In this document: positions 1-8,624 of the stretch, piece after piece
Numbering within the stretch: position 1 is the stretch's first letter
Layout of the letters: the number at the start of each line of letters is the position of its first letter
NCBI GenBank assembly: GCA_024684065.1
Contig: JAIKXO010000258.1
Coordinates: forward strand, 1 to 64,000
Direction of reading: 5' to 3'
Length of the DNA stretch: 64,000 nucleotides
From: Lachnospiraceae bacterium
GTDB taxonomy: Bacteria > Bacillota_A > Clostridia > Lachnospirales > Lachnospiraceae
Translations under genes and position numbers: made by a program
The notes under the pieces: model-generated
The model's input: only the letters and a program-made list of their open reading frames with translations
Databases searched by the model: none
Told to the model about the DNA's origin: nothing

Positions 1-351
1 GCCAAAAGCTTCCCGATCCGCATCAAATGTTTATTGTAAAATGCAGTATATTATATAAGGCATCATTCGTCAAAGGAAATATGGATTATCATGGATAAGG
101 ATACGCGCTCAGAAATGATAAGACAGCTTCAGATTTATTAGAGGGTGATGCTGTTTTTTTGATGAAACTGCGGGAAGCAGCCGCAGAAAGCACCTGATCC
201 GTCATGACCATATGATCATCAACATGCGGCAGGTGACTCTTTACAGCCTTCCGTGACAGGAAGGCACTGTTCAACATCAGTATGAAAGATCAGACTTTTG
301 GCAACGATCCAAGTGAAACGGGGAACTGTCCCAATGTTTCATTTCACGGTT
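1..351. other. Intergenic stretch with several small hairpins
   Basis: I see no convincing gene here. The region lies downstream of the beta-helix lipoprotein gene. It holds a 9-bp near-perfect hairpin (123-131 with 146-154) followed by a T run on the plus strand. It also holds a 6-bp hairpin (168-173 with 181-186), a 7-bp hairpin (246-252 with 259-265), and at about 312-346 a degenerate GGGGAACTGTCCC-type repeat. Any of these could end the minus-strand operon, but none has a clean T run on that strand. Confidence 0.4.
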
Positions 352-1740
352 TCACTCTGTTTCATATATCTCAACATAACGGTCCGCGGGCGTGAAGGCA
401 GAACCCTTGCCTTCGATCAGGGACTTAAAACCTTCGAGAATGCCATCCCCGGTTTCCGACATGATATTATCGGTAAATTCATTTACCATATCCTCCGCGG
501 CTACATCGGTATTGTATTCTATCCGGCTTCCTTCACCTATGAAGATATTGTCATATATCTTATTATTCCGGCTGCGCTGGACACCTATGGTCACGGCATT
601 GTCCACAAAGGTATTGTTGTGAAAAAGACTGTCCTGTGTAAACCCGAGATCCTTATCATACCCTCCGAAGCAGAGTCCGCACCATCCGGCGCATCGGGCG
701 ACCACATTGTCATATACGTCCATGCCGCTTACCATGAACAGCTCATTGTCATCGGGACTGTGCTCCGTTGCCACCTCGATCCCGATATCGCAGTTAAACA
801 CAAAATTGTCATGTATCTTTATGTTCTGACCTCCGTCAACGTATATGCCGTCTGCACAGAGATCATATTCGCCTTCGTCCAGAAGATATGCCTCGTTTCC
901 CTCGGTACTTATGTTGTAGACCACATTTCCGAAGCATTCGCCGTTCCTTACAAAATCCACATCATAGGGATTTCCAAAATCACTTCTGATATGCTTTGCA
1001 TTCCCTTCAAAGCCTATCATATCAATGCCTATGTTGTTGTTATCATGGATCAGGTTGCCTTCTATCGTAAAACCGTCAATGTTTCCGTTGAAGACGGTGG
1101 ATTCACTGTCAAAGCACTCACAGTCATAGACATGGCAGCCACTCATGGTGATGTTTTTCACGGGAGCATAGTCATTTCTGGCATAGACGCAGATACCGTG
1201 GGTTCCTCTTACACCATGTACCGTGCAGTCCTTTATATGGATGTTCATAAGGGGCTTTTCGCCTCCGGACTGGAGGCTTTCATAATATATCCCGTGTGTG
1301 CCGCCTCTTACCTCAAAGCCTTCAAGCGTAATATTGTCCACATTTGTAAGATAGATGCCCACGCTCTGCCCTGCTATGGCCTCTTCCCCATTTACGGATT
1401 CTATCAGAACCTTTTCTCCTTCAGCCGTCCTGAATACGACCGGCCTTGCTTCGGTTCCGGAGGCTTCCTGTCCTATCTCAAACTGGGGGTAGGTCCCCTC
1501 ATGGACTATAACTGTAGTTCCGGGCCTGATCTTTCCCGCTGCAAATGCCGGAGTGGCATAAGGCTTTTCTATACTGCCGTCACCGGTCTCATCGCTTCCG
1601 TTTGCGAAAACATGTATTTCTTTGCTTCCGGCTGCGGGGACGTACATCTCTTTACTTATGTTTGCACAGGACATAGCAGAGGCTCCTATAATCATAACAG
1701 TCAGCAATAACGGATACTTTTTCTTAAGGCTGCAGAACAT
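352..1740 (-). CDS. Secreted right-handed parallel beta-helix lipoprotein
   Basis: 462-residue protein with a signal peptide and a possible lipobox ending in Cys25. The body has the Asn- and Gly-rich repeating pattern of right-handed parallel beta-helix (pectate-lyase-like) proteins: rows such as NITLEGFEVRGG, NIHIKDCTVHG and NITMSGCHVYD recur from about residue 110 to 400. The early segment (about 45-80, GSIEKPYATPAFAAGKI) resembles the DUF1565 entry motif of such folds. It is the last gene of the alpha-galactoside operon, 47 bases after the second permease. Family membership suggests polysaccharide binding or cleavage at the cell surface. No catalytic residues can be named from sequence alone, so the activity is unknown. 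Confidence 0.8.
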   Translation of the reverse strand: MFCSLKKKYPLLLTVMIIGASAMSCANISKEMYVPAAGSKEIHVFANGSDETGDGSIEKPYATPAFAAGKIRPGTTVIVHEGTYPQFEIGQEASGTEARPVVFRTAEGEKVLIESVNGEEAIAGQSVGIYLTNVDNITLEGFEVRGGTHGIYYESLQSGGEKPLMNIHIKDCTVHGVRGTHGICVYARNDYAPVKNITMSGCHVYDCECFDSESTVFNGNIDGFTIEGNLIHDNNNIGIDMIGFEGNAKHIRSDFGNPYDVDFVRNGECFGNVVYNISTEGNEAYLLDEGEYDLCADGIYVDGGQNIKIHDNFVFNCDIGIEVATEHSPDDNELFMVSGMDVYDNVVARCAGWCGLCFGGYDKDLGFTQDSLFHNNTFVDNAVTIGVQRSRNNKIYDNIFIGEGSRIEYNTDVAAEDMVNEFTDNIMSETGDGILEGFKSLIEGKGSAFTPADRYVEIYETE

Positions 1741-1787
1741 TCTCCCTCCATCCTTTTGTCTGCCGGATTAGCCGGCTGCTTCCCATT

Positions 1788-2630
1788 CTATTTCATTCCC
1801 GTCAGGGATATGCCCTTGATGAACTGTTTCTGGAATACTATAAACATCAGGGCGGAAGGTACCATTATAAGTGCCGAAGCGGCCATCGTTGCGGACAGGT
1901 CCGTGGAATGCTGGGTTGAAAAATAGCTTAAAGCCAACGGCAGCGTCATCCTGTCGGTGCTTGACAGATAGATCAGGGGATTAAGGTAATCGTTCCAGTA
2001 CTCAAGGAAGGTAAATATCGCAAGGGATCCTATGGCAGGCCTTATCTGAGGTATCACGATCTTAAGATAAATATGAAAATCCCCTGCTCCGTCAACCTTT
2101 GCACACTCGATAAGCTCCCTTGGTATCTCATCACAGAACTGTCTGCATAGATATATCCCGAACGCATTTACAAAAGAAGGGATGATAAGGGCGAGTATCG
2201 AATCGTAAAGGCCGATCCCGTCAATGATTATGAACGTGGTTATCATTGTCACCTGGGCAGGTACCATCATCGTAAACATAAGCATCGAGAAAAGGAACTG
2301 CTTGCCCTTAAATCTGTATCTGGAGAACACATAGCCGAGGAGAGTGCTGGTAAAGAGAATGATCGCCGTATTTACACCCGTCACTATCACGGAGTTTAGC
2401 AGCCACCTGAAGAAGGGGGAGCCCGTTATCACCTTTTCGTACCCGTAGAGGGTAGGCTCTAAGGGGATCAGATGGTTCGGATCCGTGATCGTTTCCTTCG
2501 AAGTCTTGAAGGAGTTACTTAACATCCATAAGTAGGGTATCACCACCAGGGCAGAGGCGGCAAAGAGAATAAAGAAGATTATGACTCTTTCCTTAAAATC
2601 CCTTTCTCTTTTCTTTTTATTCTTACTCAT
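1788..2630 (-). CDS. Sugar ABC transporter permease, MalG type
   Basis: 280-residue inner-membrane permease of the binding-protein-dependent CUT1 family. About six membrane segments are visible, beginning near residue 15 (IIFFILFAASALVVIPYLW). The EAA loop that docks the ATPase is at about 175-200 (ELIECAKVDGAGDFHIYLKI). It follows the other permease by 70 bases, and that gap contains a short GCCGC...GCGGC hairpin. The operon has no ATPase gene, so it probably borrows a shared MsmK-type ATPase; the ATPase at 20.7-21.9 kb is one candidate. The substrate is inferred to be an alpha-galactoside from the adjacent GH4 enzyme. Confidence 0.9.
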   Translation of the reverse strand: MSKNKKKRERDFKERVIIFFILFAASALVVIPYLWMLSNSFKTSKETITDPNHLIPLEPTLYGYEKVITGSPFFRWLLNSVIVTGVNTAIILFTSTLLGYVFSRYRFKGKQFLFSMLMFTMMVPAQVTMITTFIIIDGIGLYDSILALIIPSFVNAFGIYLCRQFCDEIPRELIECAKVDGAGDFHIYLKIVIPQIRPAIGSLAIFTFLEYWNDYLNPLIYLSSTDRMTLPLALSYFSTQHSTDLSATMAASALIMVPSALMFIVFQKQFIKGISLTGMK

Positions 2631-2700
2631 ATCAATACTCCATTACGCCGCCTTAGGCCTGCGGCACAGATAGTGGTGAAAGTATCTGTTTTCTCTCACA

Positions 2701-3582
2701 CTAATACTCCCAGTTCACTTCCTGCAGCTTCTGCTGGATGAGGCTCACTACCAGTATCAGTATGAAGAGGACCACGGATATGGCCGAAGCATACCCCATG
2801 TTCCTGTTCATGAAGGCAGTCTTATAAATATAGCTGGTAAGCACCAGTCCTGAATTCTGCGGCCCGTCCTTATACAGCAGCACGCTGAACTGCGAGAACA
2901 TCTGGAAGTAGGAAATCAAGGTCATCAGGACGACAAAGGTGGTAGTCCTTCCCAGAAGGGGAAGGGTGATCCTTAAAAACTGCTTCCATTTCCCGGCCCC
3001 GTCTATGGATGCGGCTTCATAGAATTCTCCGGGAATGCCGTCAAGCCCCGCGGAAAAAAGGACGATATTGTAGCCCATGTCAGCCCAGAGAGTAAAGACA
3101 ATGATCGAAAGCATTACATAATCCTTGTCCCCTGTCCAGGCAATCGTCTTTCCGCCGAAGGACCTTATAATGTTGTTTAAGAGCCCTGTCTTTGTATTGA
3201 AAATACTCCGCCCCCATACTACGGCGGAAGCCACCATCGGGGCTATGCAGGGCAGGAAGAACATCATCCTGAAAAAGCTTCTGGTACGGTTGCTCTTAAG
3301 CTGGCTTATCAGCGCGGCAGTAGCAAGGGAGAGGATGATATTCAGGATCACCGTTACCACCGTAAAGACAATAGTGTTTTTGGATGCAAGAAGGAAATTC
3401 TTATCATCAAGAAGGGCGAGATAGTTCTTAAGCCCCACGAAGGAATTGTCATGCCTCAACGGATTGTAATCCATGAAGGAAATACTGATGGTTCCGATTA
3501 TCGGTATCACTAAAAACAGGATCGCTTCGGCAAAAAGGGGTATCAGTATCACCAGAAGAAATTTTTTATTTGTCTTAACCAC
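2701..3582 (-). CDS. Sugar ABC transporter permease, MalF type
   Basis: 293-residue permease of the CUT1 family, partner of the MalG-type protein downstream. The first membrane helix is at about residues 8-30, and the EAA motif is at about 185-210 (EFYEAASIDGAGKWKQF). The start codon is GTG, placed after a GGGG-containing ribosome site. The gene follows the binding protein across a 163-base gap with two strong hairpins, which probably lowers permease expression relative to the binding protein. Confidence 0.9.
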   Translation of the reverse strand: MVKTNKKFLLVILIPLFAEAILFLVIPIIGTISISFMDYNPLRHDNSFVGLKNYLALLDDKNFLLASKNTIVFTVVTVILNIILSLATAALISQLKSNRTRSFFRMMFFLPCIAPMVASAVVWGRSIFNTKTGLLNNIIRSFGGKTIAWTGDKDYVMLSIIVFTLWADMGYNIVLFSAGLDGIPGEFYEAASIDGAGKWKQFLRITLPLLGRTTTFVVLMTLISYFQMFSQFSVLLYKDGPQNSGLVLTSYIYKTAFMNRNMGYASAISVVLFILILVVSLIQQKLQEVNWEY

Positions 3583-3645
3583 GTCTTATTCCCCGCAGAA
3601 GAAAATAACCGGGTATGGAAGATGAAATCGCCCCTACCCGCCCGC

Positions 3646-3688
3646 GGGCCGGCGGTCAGCTCTGCTGACATGCTCTTTTCGCCGGCCC
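3646..3688. other. Compound intercistronic hairpin after the binding-protein gene
   Basis: Outer arms GGGCCGGCG (3646-3654) and CGCCGGCCC (3680-3688) pair perfectly and enclose an inner GTCAGC-TCT-GCTGAC hairpin. It lies between the binding-protein and permease genes. Such hairpins commonly stabilise the upstream mRNA segment. Confidence 0.6.
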
Positions 3689-3700
3689 TGCGATACAAAG

Positions 3701-3733
3701 AAAATCCGGGAAGGAAGAAAACCCCTTCCCGGA
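3701..3733 (-). terminator. Terminator-like hairpin between binding protein and permease
   Basis: Arms TCCGGGAAGG (3705-3714) and CCTTCCCGGA (3724-3733) form a perfect 10-bp stem. On the minus strand it is followed by a short T run (ATTTTC). It sits 13 bases after the binding-protein gene and could act as a partial terminator giving an excess of binding protein over permease. Confidence 0.6.
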
Positions 3734-3745
3734 AGTAAAATGCGT

Positions 3746-5056
3746 TTAATCTCTTTCAATCTCGTTGCATCTGTCTTCGAGTTCCTTTAAGGCTGCGTCT
3801 GTGCTCTCATAGCCGTCCTTGCAGTATAAACTGAAGGTTTCATTTACAGCATCCTTAAATAAACCCGTATTGAAATTGCCGATATACTGCCCGCCGTCCA
3901 GGATCTTTAACAGGGGAGTCGCGTACTCAAAGCCTTTTACATATTCCTCGCTTTCGGCAACAGATTTCTTGGCAGGTATCTGTCCGCAGGCGATGTTATG
4001 ATTCAATATCACGCCGTCACTGAAAACATATCTTAAGAAATCAAATGCCAGTGCCTGTTTTTCTTCCGGAATAGAGGAGCCTACACCCATAGACCAGCCG
4101 GTTTCCGCGGCAAACCTTTTCTCGGGACCGTAGAAGGGCATTTCCACATAGCTGTAGTCCTTTCCGTATTCCAGCTCGAATTCATTCTCTCCTTCCGCGA
4201 TGCACCAGGGACCTCTGGGAACCATCATGACCTGTCCGGCATACAGCTCCTGATACCCTTCTATATCGCTTCCGTCGTCAAGACCGGAAAGGTTTGTGGT
4301 CTGCCTGTCTGTTTCCATAGCCAGACCGGCCAGCTCTTCCCACGCCTTCTTTGCGGCATCCGTGCTGAAATTAAAGGTTCCGTCAGGATTCATGTATTCC
4401 TCCCCCTGGGAAAGGATCATGGAGGTGAACAGGTACATAACACCGTCTTCGTTTACGAAGTCGAAGCCTTTTATGACAATCTCACCGTTATCGTTCTTAA
4501 CGGTTCCCTTTATACCGTTATCTACCAGCTCATCCCAGGTAGTGGGTACGGAAAGCCCGTCCTCATTCAGGATATTGTTGTTAACGATAAGTCCTCCGCA
4601 CTCGATATTGAATTCCTGAGGTATGCCGTAGAGCTTGCCGTCACTCTGAAGAGTGCCGTAGGTGCTCTCATAAGCCTCGGAAACAACCTGCTTGGCCAGA
4701 TCATCCGGAAGCGCCGCAAGTGAACCTGTAGGGACAAAATCAGAAGCCCAGCCTCCCCACAGTTCATAGATATCGGCTCCTCCCTTATCAGACATAAGTG
4801 CTGTCTGGATCTTGGTCTTATACTCATCATAGGGGAAGGCCTCGATATGGATCTCTACATCAGGATGCTCGCTCATAAAACCCTCCGCCATAGCCTGATA
4901 GGACGCGTTCCAGGTGTCCTCATCGTTATGCGTCCAGAAGGTAAGGGTGGTCTTTCCGGAATCTGCGCCCGGCGCTCCCCCGTAACAGCCGGTGAGCGGT
5001 AATACCATGCAGATTGTCAACAACAGAGAAGTTAAGATCATAAGCTTCTTTTTCAT
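3746..5056 (-). CDS. Extracellular sugar-binding lipoprotein, family 1
   Basis: 436-residue solute-binding protein of ABC family 1. It has a signal peptide and the lipobox LTGC near residue 27. The mature N-terminus (TTLTFWTHNDEDTWNASYQAM) and the segment YELWGGWASDF are typical of CUT1 binding proteins. It lies outside the membrane, captures sugar and delivers it to the two permeases encoded downstream. It begins 18 bases after the GH4 gene, so the two are co-transcribed. The substrate is inferred from the GH4 enzyme and the shared LacI control to be melibiose, raffinose or a related alpha-galactoside. Confidence 0.92.
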   Translation of the reverse strand: MKKKLMILTSLLLTICMVLPLTGCYGGAPGADSGKTTLTFWTHNDEDTWNASYQAMAEGFMSEHPDVEIHIEAFPYDEYKTKIQTALMSDKGGADIYELWGGWASDFVPTGSLAALPDDLAKQVVSEAYESTYGTLQSDGKLYGIPQEFNIECGGLIVNNNILNEDGLSVPTTWDELVDNGIKGTVKNDNGEIVIKGFDFVNEDGVMYLFTSMILSQGEEYMNPDGTFNFSTDAAKKAWEELAGLAMETDRQTTNLSGLDDGSDIEGYQELYAGQVMMVPRGPWCIAEGENEFELEYGKDYSYVEMPFYGPEKRFAAETGWSMGVGSSIPEEKQALAFDFLRYVFSDGVILNHNIACGQIPAKKSVAESEEYVKGFEYATPLLKILDGGQYIGNFNTGLFKDAVNETFSLYCKDGYESTDAALKELEDRCNEIERD

Positions 5057-5074
5057 AAATCGTTCCTCCTTGGT

Positions 5075-6403
5075 TTACTTAAGTTTAAGTGATTTAAAGT
5101 AGCCGAGATATTCTTTATTTTTATCGAGCATTTCCTGGACCATGTTGTGGATCTCTTCCATGCTGCAAACGCTTTGGGTCAGAGGATCCTGGAGCACTGC
5201 CTGGAATACCCATTCAGGATCTCCCTCGATCGCGGCCTTTACAGCCATTTCCTCAAGCTTTGCGGAATGGGAGACAAGAGCGCAGATATTGTCAGGCAGC
5301 GTATAGGTTCCTTTAACATGGATCCCGTCCTTATCCACGATAACAGGGACCTCCACGCAGGCGCCCTCATCTATGTTTGTCACATAGCCCTTGTTCCTTA
5401 AGTTGGCGTTAAACGGGAAGGGAGTATGATCCCCGTACAGGGCATTGAAGATATTGGAGGCATATTCATCTCCTCTTTCAAGGTCTATATCACCGCTTTC
5501 CAGCCAGTCGGTATATTCCTTTTCCCAGGTATTCTCCCGGTCGAGATGTTCCTTAAGGATAAAGGCGTACTCTCCGGGATTCCACCTTGTCCCGTGGGTA
5601 CAGTATTTCTCGATCAGGTCCGGGCGTTTCCTGAACCAGGGATTGTATTCGGAATTATGCCCTGAGGATTCGGAAGCATAGTATCCCAGATACTTGAACA
5701 TCTCATTCCTTACCATCTCCTGTTCATAGATCTCCGGCTTTTTTACGAGTTCCCTGAGACGCGGATACATATCCTCTCCGTTATGGGAAAGCTTAAGATA
5801 AAAGGCCTGGTGGTTGATTCCGACACAGGTATAATCAAGCTCCCCGGGCTTAAGGCCCAGCCACTCCGAAAGCATCTCCGCCGTACCCTGTACGCTGTGG
5901 CAGAGCCCGGTGACACTTAACTTCGTCTGGGACTGCAGATAGCTTACAAGCATGGCCATGGGATTGGTATAATTTAAGATCACCGCATTCGGACAAAGCT
6001 CCTCTGCATCCCTTATTATGGAAAGGAGGACCGGCGCTGTACGAAGGAACCTGAATATGCCTGAAGGTCCCCTGGTATCCCCTACGCAGATATCCACCCC
6101 GTATTTTTTCGGGATCTCAATATCGTGCCTCCAGACATCCACAGTACCCTGGAGAACCGTAATAAGCACTCCGTCAGCATTTTCAAGAGCTTCCCGCCTG
6201 TCGGTGGTAGCTTTGATCACAGCCTTATGCCCCCCGGCCCTGACCACCTTTTCCGCGCCTCTCCTTGCGTACTCAAGCTTTTTTTCGTCTATGTCCATCA
6301 GCATGAGTTCGCAGTCATCAAAGGCGGGAAAGGTCATAAGATCTCTTATAAGATCCCTGGTAAATTCGAATGAACCTGCTCCGATGAAAGTAAATTTGTT
6401 CAT
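5075..6403 (-). CDS. melA: GH4 alpha-galactosidase (MelA-like)
   Basis: 442-residue cytoplasmic glycosidase of family GH4, which uses NAD+ and a divalent metal in an oxidation-elimination mechanism. The Rossmann motif GAGS is at residues 8-11. The metal-binding Cys168-His169 lies in CHSVQGT, the variant found in MelA alpha-galactosidases rather than in the phospho-glucosidase branches. NYTNPMAM (144-151) and NHQAF (198-202) are also conserved. I place the start at the ATG at 6403, which has a GAGGAAAAG ribosome site; the upstream extension in the same frame lacks one and runs into the operator. It is the first gene of the operon and is controlled by the divergent LacI regulator. It would hydrolyse imported alpha-galactosides. 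Confidence 0.85.
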   Translation of the reverse strand: MNKFTFIGAGSFEFTRDLIRDLMTFPAFDDCELMLMDIDEKKLEYARRGAEKVVRAGGHKAVIKATTDRREALENADGVLITVLQGTVDVWRHDIEIPKKYGVDICVGDTRGPSGIFRFLRTAPVLLSIIRDAEELCPNAVILNYTNPMAMLVSYLQSQTKLSVTGLCHSVQGTAEMLSEWLGLKPGELDYTCVGINHQAFYLKLSHNGEDMYPRLRELVKKPEIYEQEMVRNEMFKYLGYYASESSGHNSEYNPWFRKRPDLIEKYCTHGTRWNPGEYAFILKEHLDRENTWEKEYTDWLESGDIDLERGDEYASNIFNALYGDHTPFPFNANLRNKGYVTNIDEGACVEVPVIVDKDGIHVKGTYTLPDNICALVSHSAKLEEMAVKAAIEGDPEWVFQAVLQDPLTQSVCSMEEIHNMVQEMLDKNKEYLGYFKSLKLK

Positions 6404-6431
6404 TGTTCTTTTCCTCGTATGATTTTGGGTT

Positions 6432-6444
6432 TGTTTACTAAACA
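6432..6444. promoter_or_regulatory. LacI-family operator, melA side
   Basis: Perfect 13-bp palindrome TGTTTACTAAACA located between the melA promoter and start codon. The same palindrome with the other central base recurs at 6576-6588, next to the regulator gene, so both are probably bound by the LacI protein encoded at 6616. Confidence 0.85.
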
Positions 6445-6476
6445 TATTCAATGTTTTACTGCTTGTTACTATTCAT

Positions 6477-6505
6477 ATTATAGGAATGATTCCTGAAAAT
6501 GTAAA
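6477..6505 (-). promoter_or_regulatory. melA operon promoter
   Basis: On the minus strand a -35 TTTACA (6500-6505) and a consensus -10 TATAAT (6477-6482) are separated by exactly 17 bases. The operator at 6432-6444 lies downstream of the start of transcription, a roadblock position. Confidence 0.8.
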
Positions 6506-6545
6506 CATAAAATTATGAATTATTTTAAAATAATTGTGAATTATG

Positions 6546-6575
6546 TTGAAAAGTGATCATGTTTGATGTTATTAT
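6546..6575 (+). promoter_or_regulatory. Promoter of the LacI regulator gene
   Basis: TTGAAA (6546-6551) and TATTAT (6570-6575) are spaced by 18 bases. The operator at 6576-6588 abuts the -10 box, indicating self-repression. Confidence 0.65.
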
Positions 6576-6588
6576 TGTTTAGTAAACA
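6576..6588. promoter_or_regulatory. LacI-family operator, regulator side
   Basis: Perfect palindrome TGTTTAGTAAACA, matching the copy at 6432-6444 except for the central base. The two lie 144 bases apart, so looping between tetramer-bound sites is possible. Confidence 0.85.
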
Positions 6589-6615
6589 AATCGGTTAACG
6601 GGAAGGGAGTTTACT

Positions 6616-7614
6616 ATGGCAACCATAAGGGATATCGCGAAAATTGCAGGCTTTTCCGGTGCCACGGTTTCCAGGGTACTGTCAGGAGATTCCTCCTTTA
6701 AGGTCTCTGAAGCGACCAGGCAGAAAATAACGGAGGCGGCCTACAGTCTCGGATATGAGTTTCCGGTAAGATCCGGCAAGAGAACCAGAATAGGCTGCAT
6801 CATGTCCATAACAACCGAAAAGTATTCTGATCCTTTTTTTATGGATATACTAAGCGCCGTGGAAAGGGAGTGTGAAAGACTTGGTTTCTCTATCGCCGGG
6901 ACAAAGACATACAGCGAGCTTTCAAATCCAATGGCGCTTAAGGAATTCCTGGCTCTGGATCTTAAGGCTGTTATCCTTATGGAACAGTTTCCGAAAGAGA
7001 TGCTCAGTTTTCTTAAGGAAAAGATCCCCATCATCATATCGGTGGATAATGACTATGACGATTATGAATTCAACAGCGTTGGCTTTGACCACAGAATAGC
7101 GGACACGCAGGTCATGGACTGCCTGCTAGGGCGCGGATACCGGCGTATTGGGATGATAAGCGGAAGCAGTCCGGGTGACATGCTGATGGACTCCGTAAGG
7201 TTTAAGACCTATGTGAGTTCCTTAAATAAGGCAGGCATTCCTTATGACCCTGCCCTTGTCAAGGACTGCAGCTGGGATAAGAAAAATTGCATTCAGCTCA
7301 CGAAGGAGCTTATGGGCATGGAGAATCCTCCTGACGTGATATTTGCGGGAAGCGATTCTCTGGCTGAAGCGGTTCTGTCCACTCTTCACGAAATGGGAAT
7401 AAGATGCCCGGAGGACGTCGGGGTCATAGGATTTAATAATCTCGATTCGGTAAATTATATGATACCGAAGCTCACCACTATATCAGTCCCCAGGGCCTGT
7501 ATCGGAAGTGAGGCCGTAAGGCTCATAAGCGAAATGCTTAAGACGCCGGACTATCCTGTGAGGAAGGTACTCTTCCGCACGGAGTTAGTGGTAAGGGATT
7601 CGTTAAGAAAGTAA
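6616..7614 (+). CDS. LacI-family transcriptional regulator of alpha-galactoside genes
   Basis: 332-residue regulator. The N-terminal helix-turn-helix covers about residues 3-25 (IRDIAKIAGFSGATVSRVL), followed by the hinge helix region. A periplasmic-binding-protein-like effector domain follows from about residue 60, including DVIFAGSDSLAEAVL and VIGFNN near residues 240-275. A GGGAGT-type ribosome site precedes the ATG. The gene is divergent from the melA operon. The identical palindromes on both sides of the intergenic region argue that it represses itself and the operon until sugar binds. The exact inducer is not visible. Confidence 0.93.
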   Translation: MATIRDIAKIAGFSGATVSRVLSGDSSFKVSEATRQKITEAAYSLGYEFPVRSGKRTRIGCIMSITTEKYSDPFFMDILSAVERECERLGFSIAGTKTYSELSNPMALKEFLALDLKAVILMEQFPKEMLSFLKEKIPIIISVDNDYDDYEFNSVGFDHRIADTQVMDCLLGRGYRRIGMISGSSPGDMLMDSVRFKTYVSSLNKAGIPYDPALVKDCSWDKKNCIQLTKELMGMENPPDVIFAGSDSLAEAVLSTLHEMGIRCPEDVGVIGFNNLDSVNYMIPKLTTISVPRACIGSEAVRLISEMLKTPDYPVRKVLFRTELVVRDSLRK

Positions 7615-7704
7615 ACCCTGTCGGCTATTTGCCGGCTCATGGCTGATATCTATAAATTTCCGAAACAATTGTGTTCCTGTCTTTTAATGGCACCGGCCTA
7701 AATA

Positions 7705-7871
7705 CAGGGGAAATACAGGGGGACGGTTCTTTTGTCTTACCAGGGGAAATACAGGGGGACGGTTCTTTTGTCTTACGATAAAAGAACCGTCCCTGTGTTT
7801 CTTCAAGATAAAGGAACCGTTCCCTGCCTCTTACAAGACAAAGGAACCGTCCCCATGTCTTCCCATGTCTC
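7705..7871. repeat. GGGGACGGTTC repeat cluster (tandem and inverted copies)
   Basis: Two identical 36-bp tandem units occupy 7705-7740 and 7741-7776. They are followed by inverted, partly degenerate copies up to 7871. Arms 7756-7769 and 7780-7793 form a perfect 14-bp inverted repeat with a 10-base loop. The core GGGGACGGTTCTTTTGTCTT recurs in the opposite orientation at 14721-14790. The cluster lies in the convergent gap between the LacI and GntR genes and may serve as a terminator. It resembles the REP-like repeats scattered in many Clostridia genomes. Confidence 0.85.
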
Positions 7872-8606
7872 TTACTGGAGGTCAAAGGAGTAGCAGAAGA
7901 AATCGCCCCTTACGATCGAGACGCAATATTCAACCACCACGATCCCGCTGAAAGCGGTACGGATCAGGGAGATTGCCGCCGCGTCATTTCGCACCTCCAA
8001 AAGACGGCTCTGCTCTTTATTGACGTTCACAGCCTTGAAGGTCTCACGGGCACTGTTTACAACCACTCCGTGCTGCTCCATGGACCGGTATAATCCCTTT
8101 TCGTTGATCATTTCCGTCGTAAGCTCTCCTACAATGCCACAGGGTATGTAAGAGGTCTCCAGAGCATAGGGCCCGTGCTCCGTGCGTCGGAGGCGGTATA
8201 TGCGCTGCACCAGATCACCCGGCTGCAGCTTAAGATTTTCAGCCAGCTCAGCATCGGCATTTATCACTTCAAGCTCGATGACCTCGGCCTGCTCCTTAAG
8301 TCCCTGGCGGCGCAGCTCCTCGCTGAAGGAATAGAACTTGGAAAGCCGCTGCTCCACGGCTTTCCTGCGTACAAAGGTTCCCTTGCCCTGTATCTTGACA
8401 AGATATCCTTCCGCCTGCAGTTCCTCCAACGCCTTGCGGACTGTGATCCGGCTGACACCGAACATTTTGCAGAACTCCGCCTCCACGGGAACGCGCCCCC
8501 CGTCGCCCCACTCCTTGTTAAGGATCTTACGGCGTATCTCTTCTTTTACCTGAACATATTTCGGAGCCTGATTCACGGAAAGGGCTCCTCCATTTGAATT
8601 GATCAT
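7872..8606 (-). CDS. GntR-family regulator with UTRA domain
   Basis: 244-residue regulator of the HutC subfamily. The winged helix-turn-helix spans about residues 15-80, with the hallmark VSRITVRKALEELQAEGYL. The UTRA ligand-binding domain follows from about 95 to 240. A GGAGA ribosome site precedes the ATG. It is the last gene of the amino-sugar operon, 18 bases after the SIS protein. HutC-type regulators next to SIS and sugar-kinase genes usually sense the phosphorylated sugar. The palindrome in the operon promoter at 14401-14412 fits the GT...AC pattern of GntR operators, so autoregulation is likely. Confidence 0.9.
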   Translation of the reverse strand: MINSNGGALSVNQAPKYVQVKEEIRRKILNKEWGDGGRVPVEAEFCKMFGVSRITVRKALEELQAEGYLVKIQGKGTFVRRKAVEQRLSKFYSFSEELRRQGLKEQAEVIELEVINADAELAENLKLQPGDLVQRIYRLRRTEHGPYALETSYIPCGIVGELTTEMINEKGLYRSMEQHGVVVNSARETFKAVNVNKEQSRLLEVRNDAAAISLIRTAFSGIVVVEYCVSIVRGDFFCYSFDLQ

Positions 8607-8624
8607 ATCATCTCTCCGGCAGTA

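Noticed and set aside
1..141. Short plus-strand frame ending before the T-run hairpin at 123-160
   Set aside because: At most about 33 codons without a ribosome site; the evidence is too weak to call a gene.
298..1710. 470-codon plus-strand open frame
   Set aside because: It is antisense to the beta-helix lipoprotein, has no ribosome site and no family resemblance; it results from codon bias on the other strand.
7705..7871. CRISPR array
   Set aside because: The units are in both orientations with no unique spacers of constant length, and no cas gene is present.
7637..7885. 82-codon minus-strand frame
   Set aside because: It consists of translated GGGGACGGTTC repeats with internal peptide duplication.
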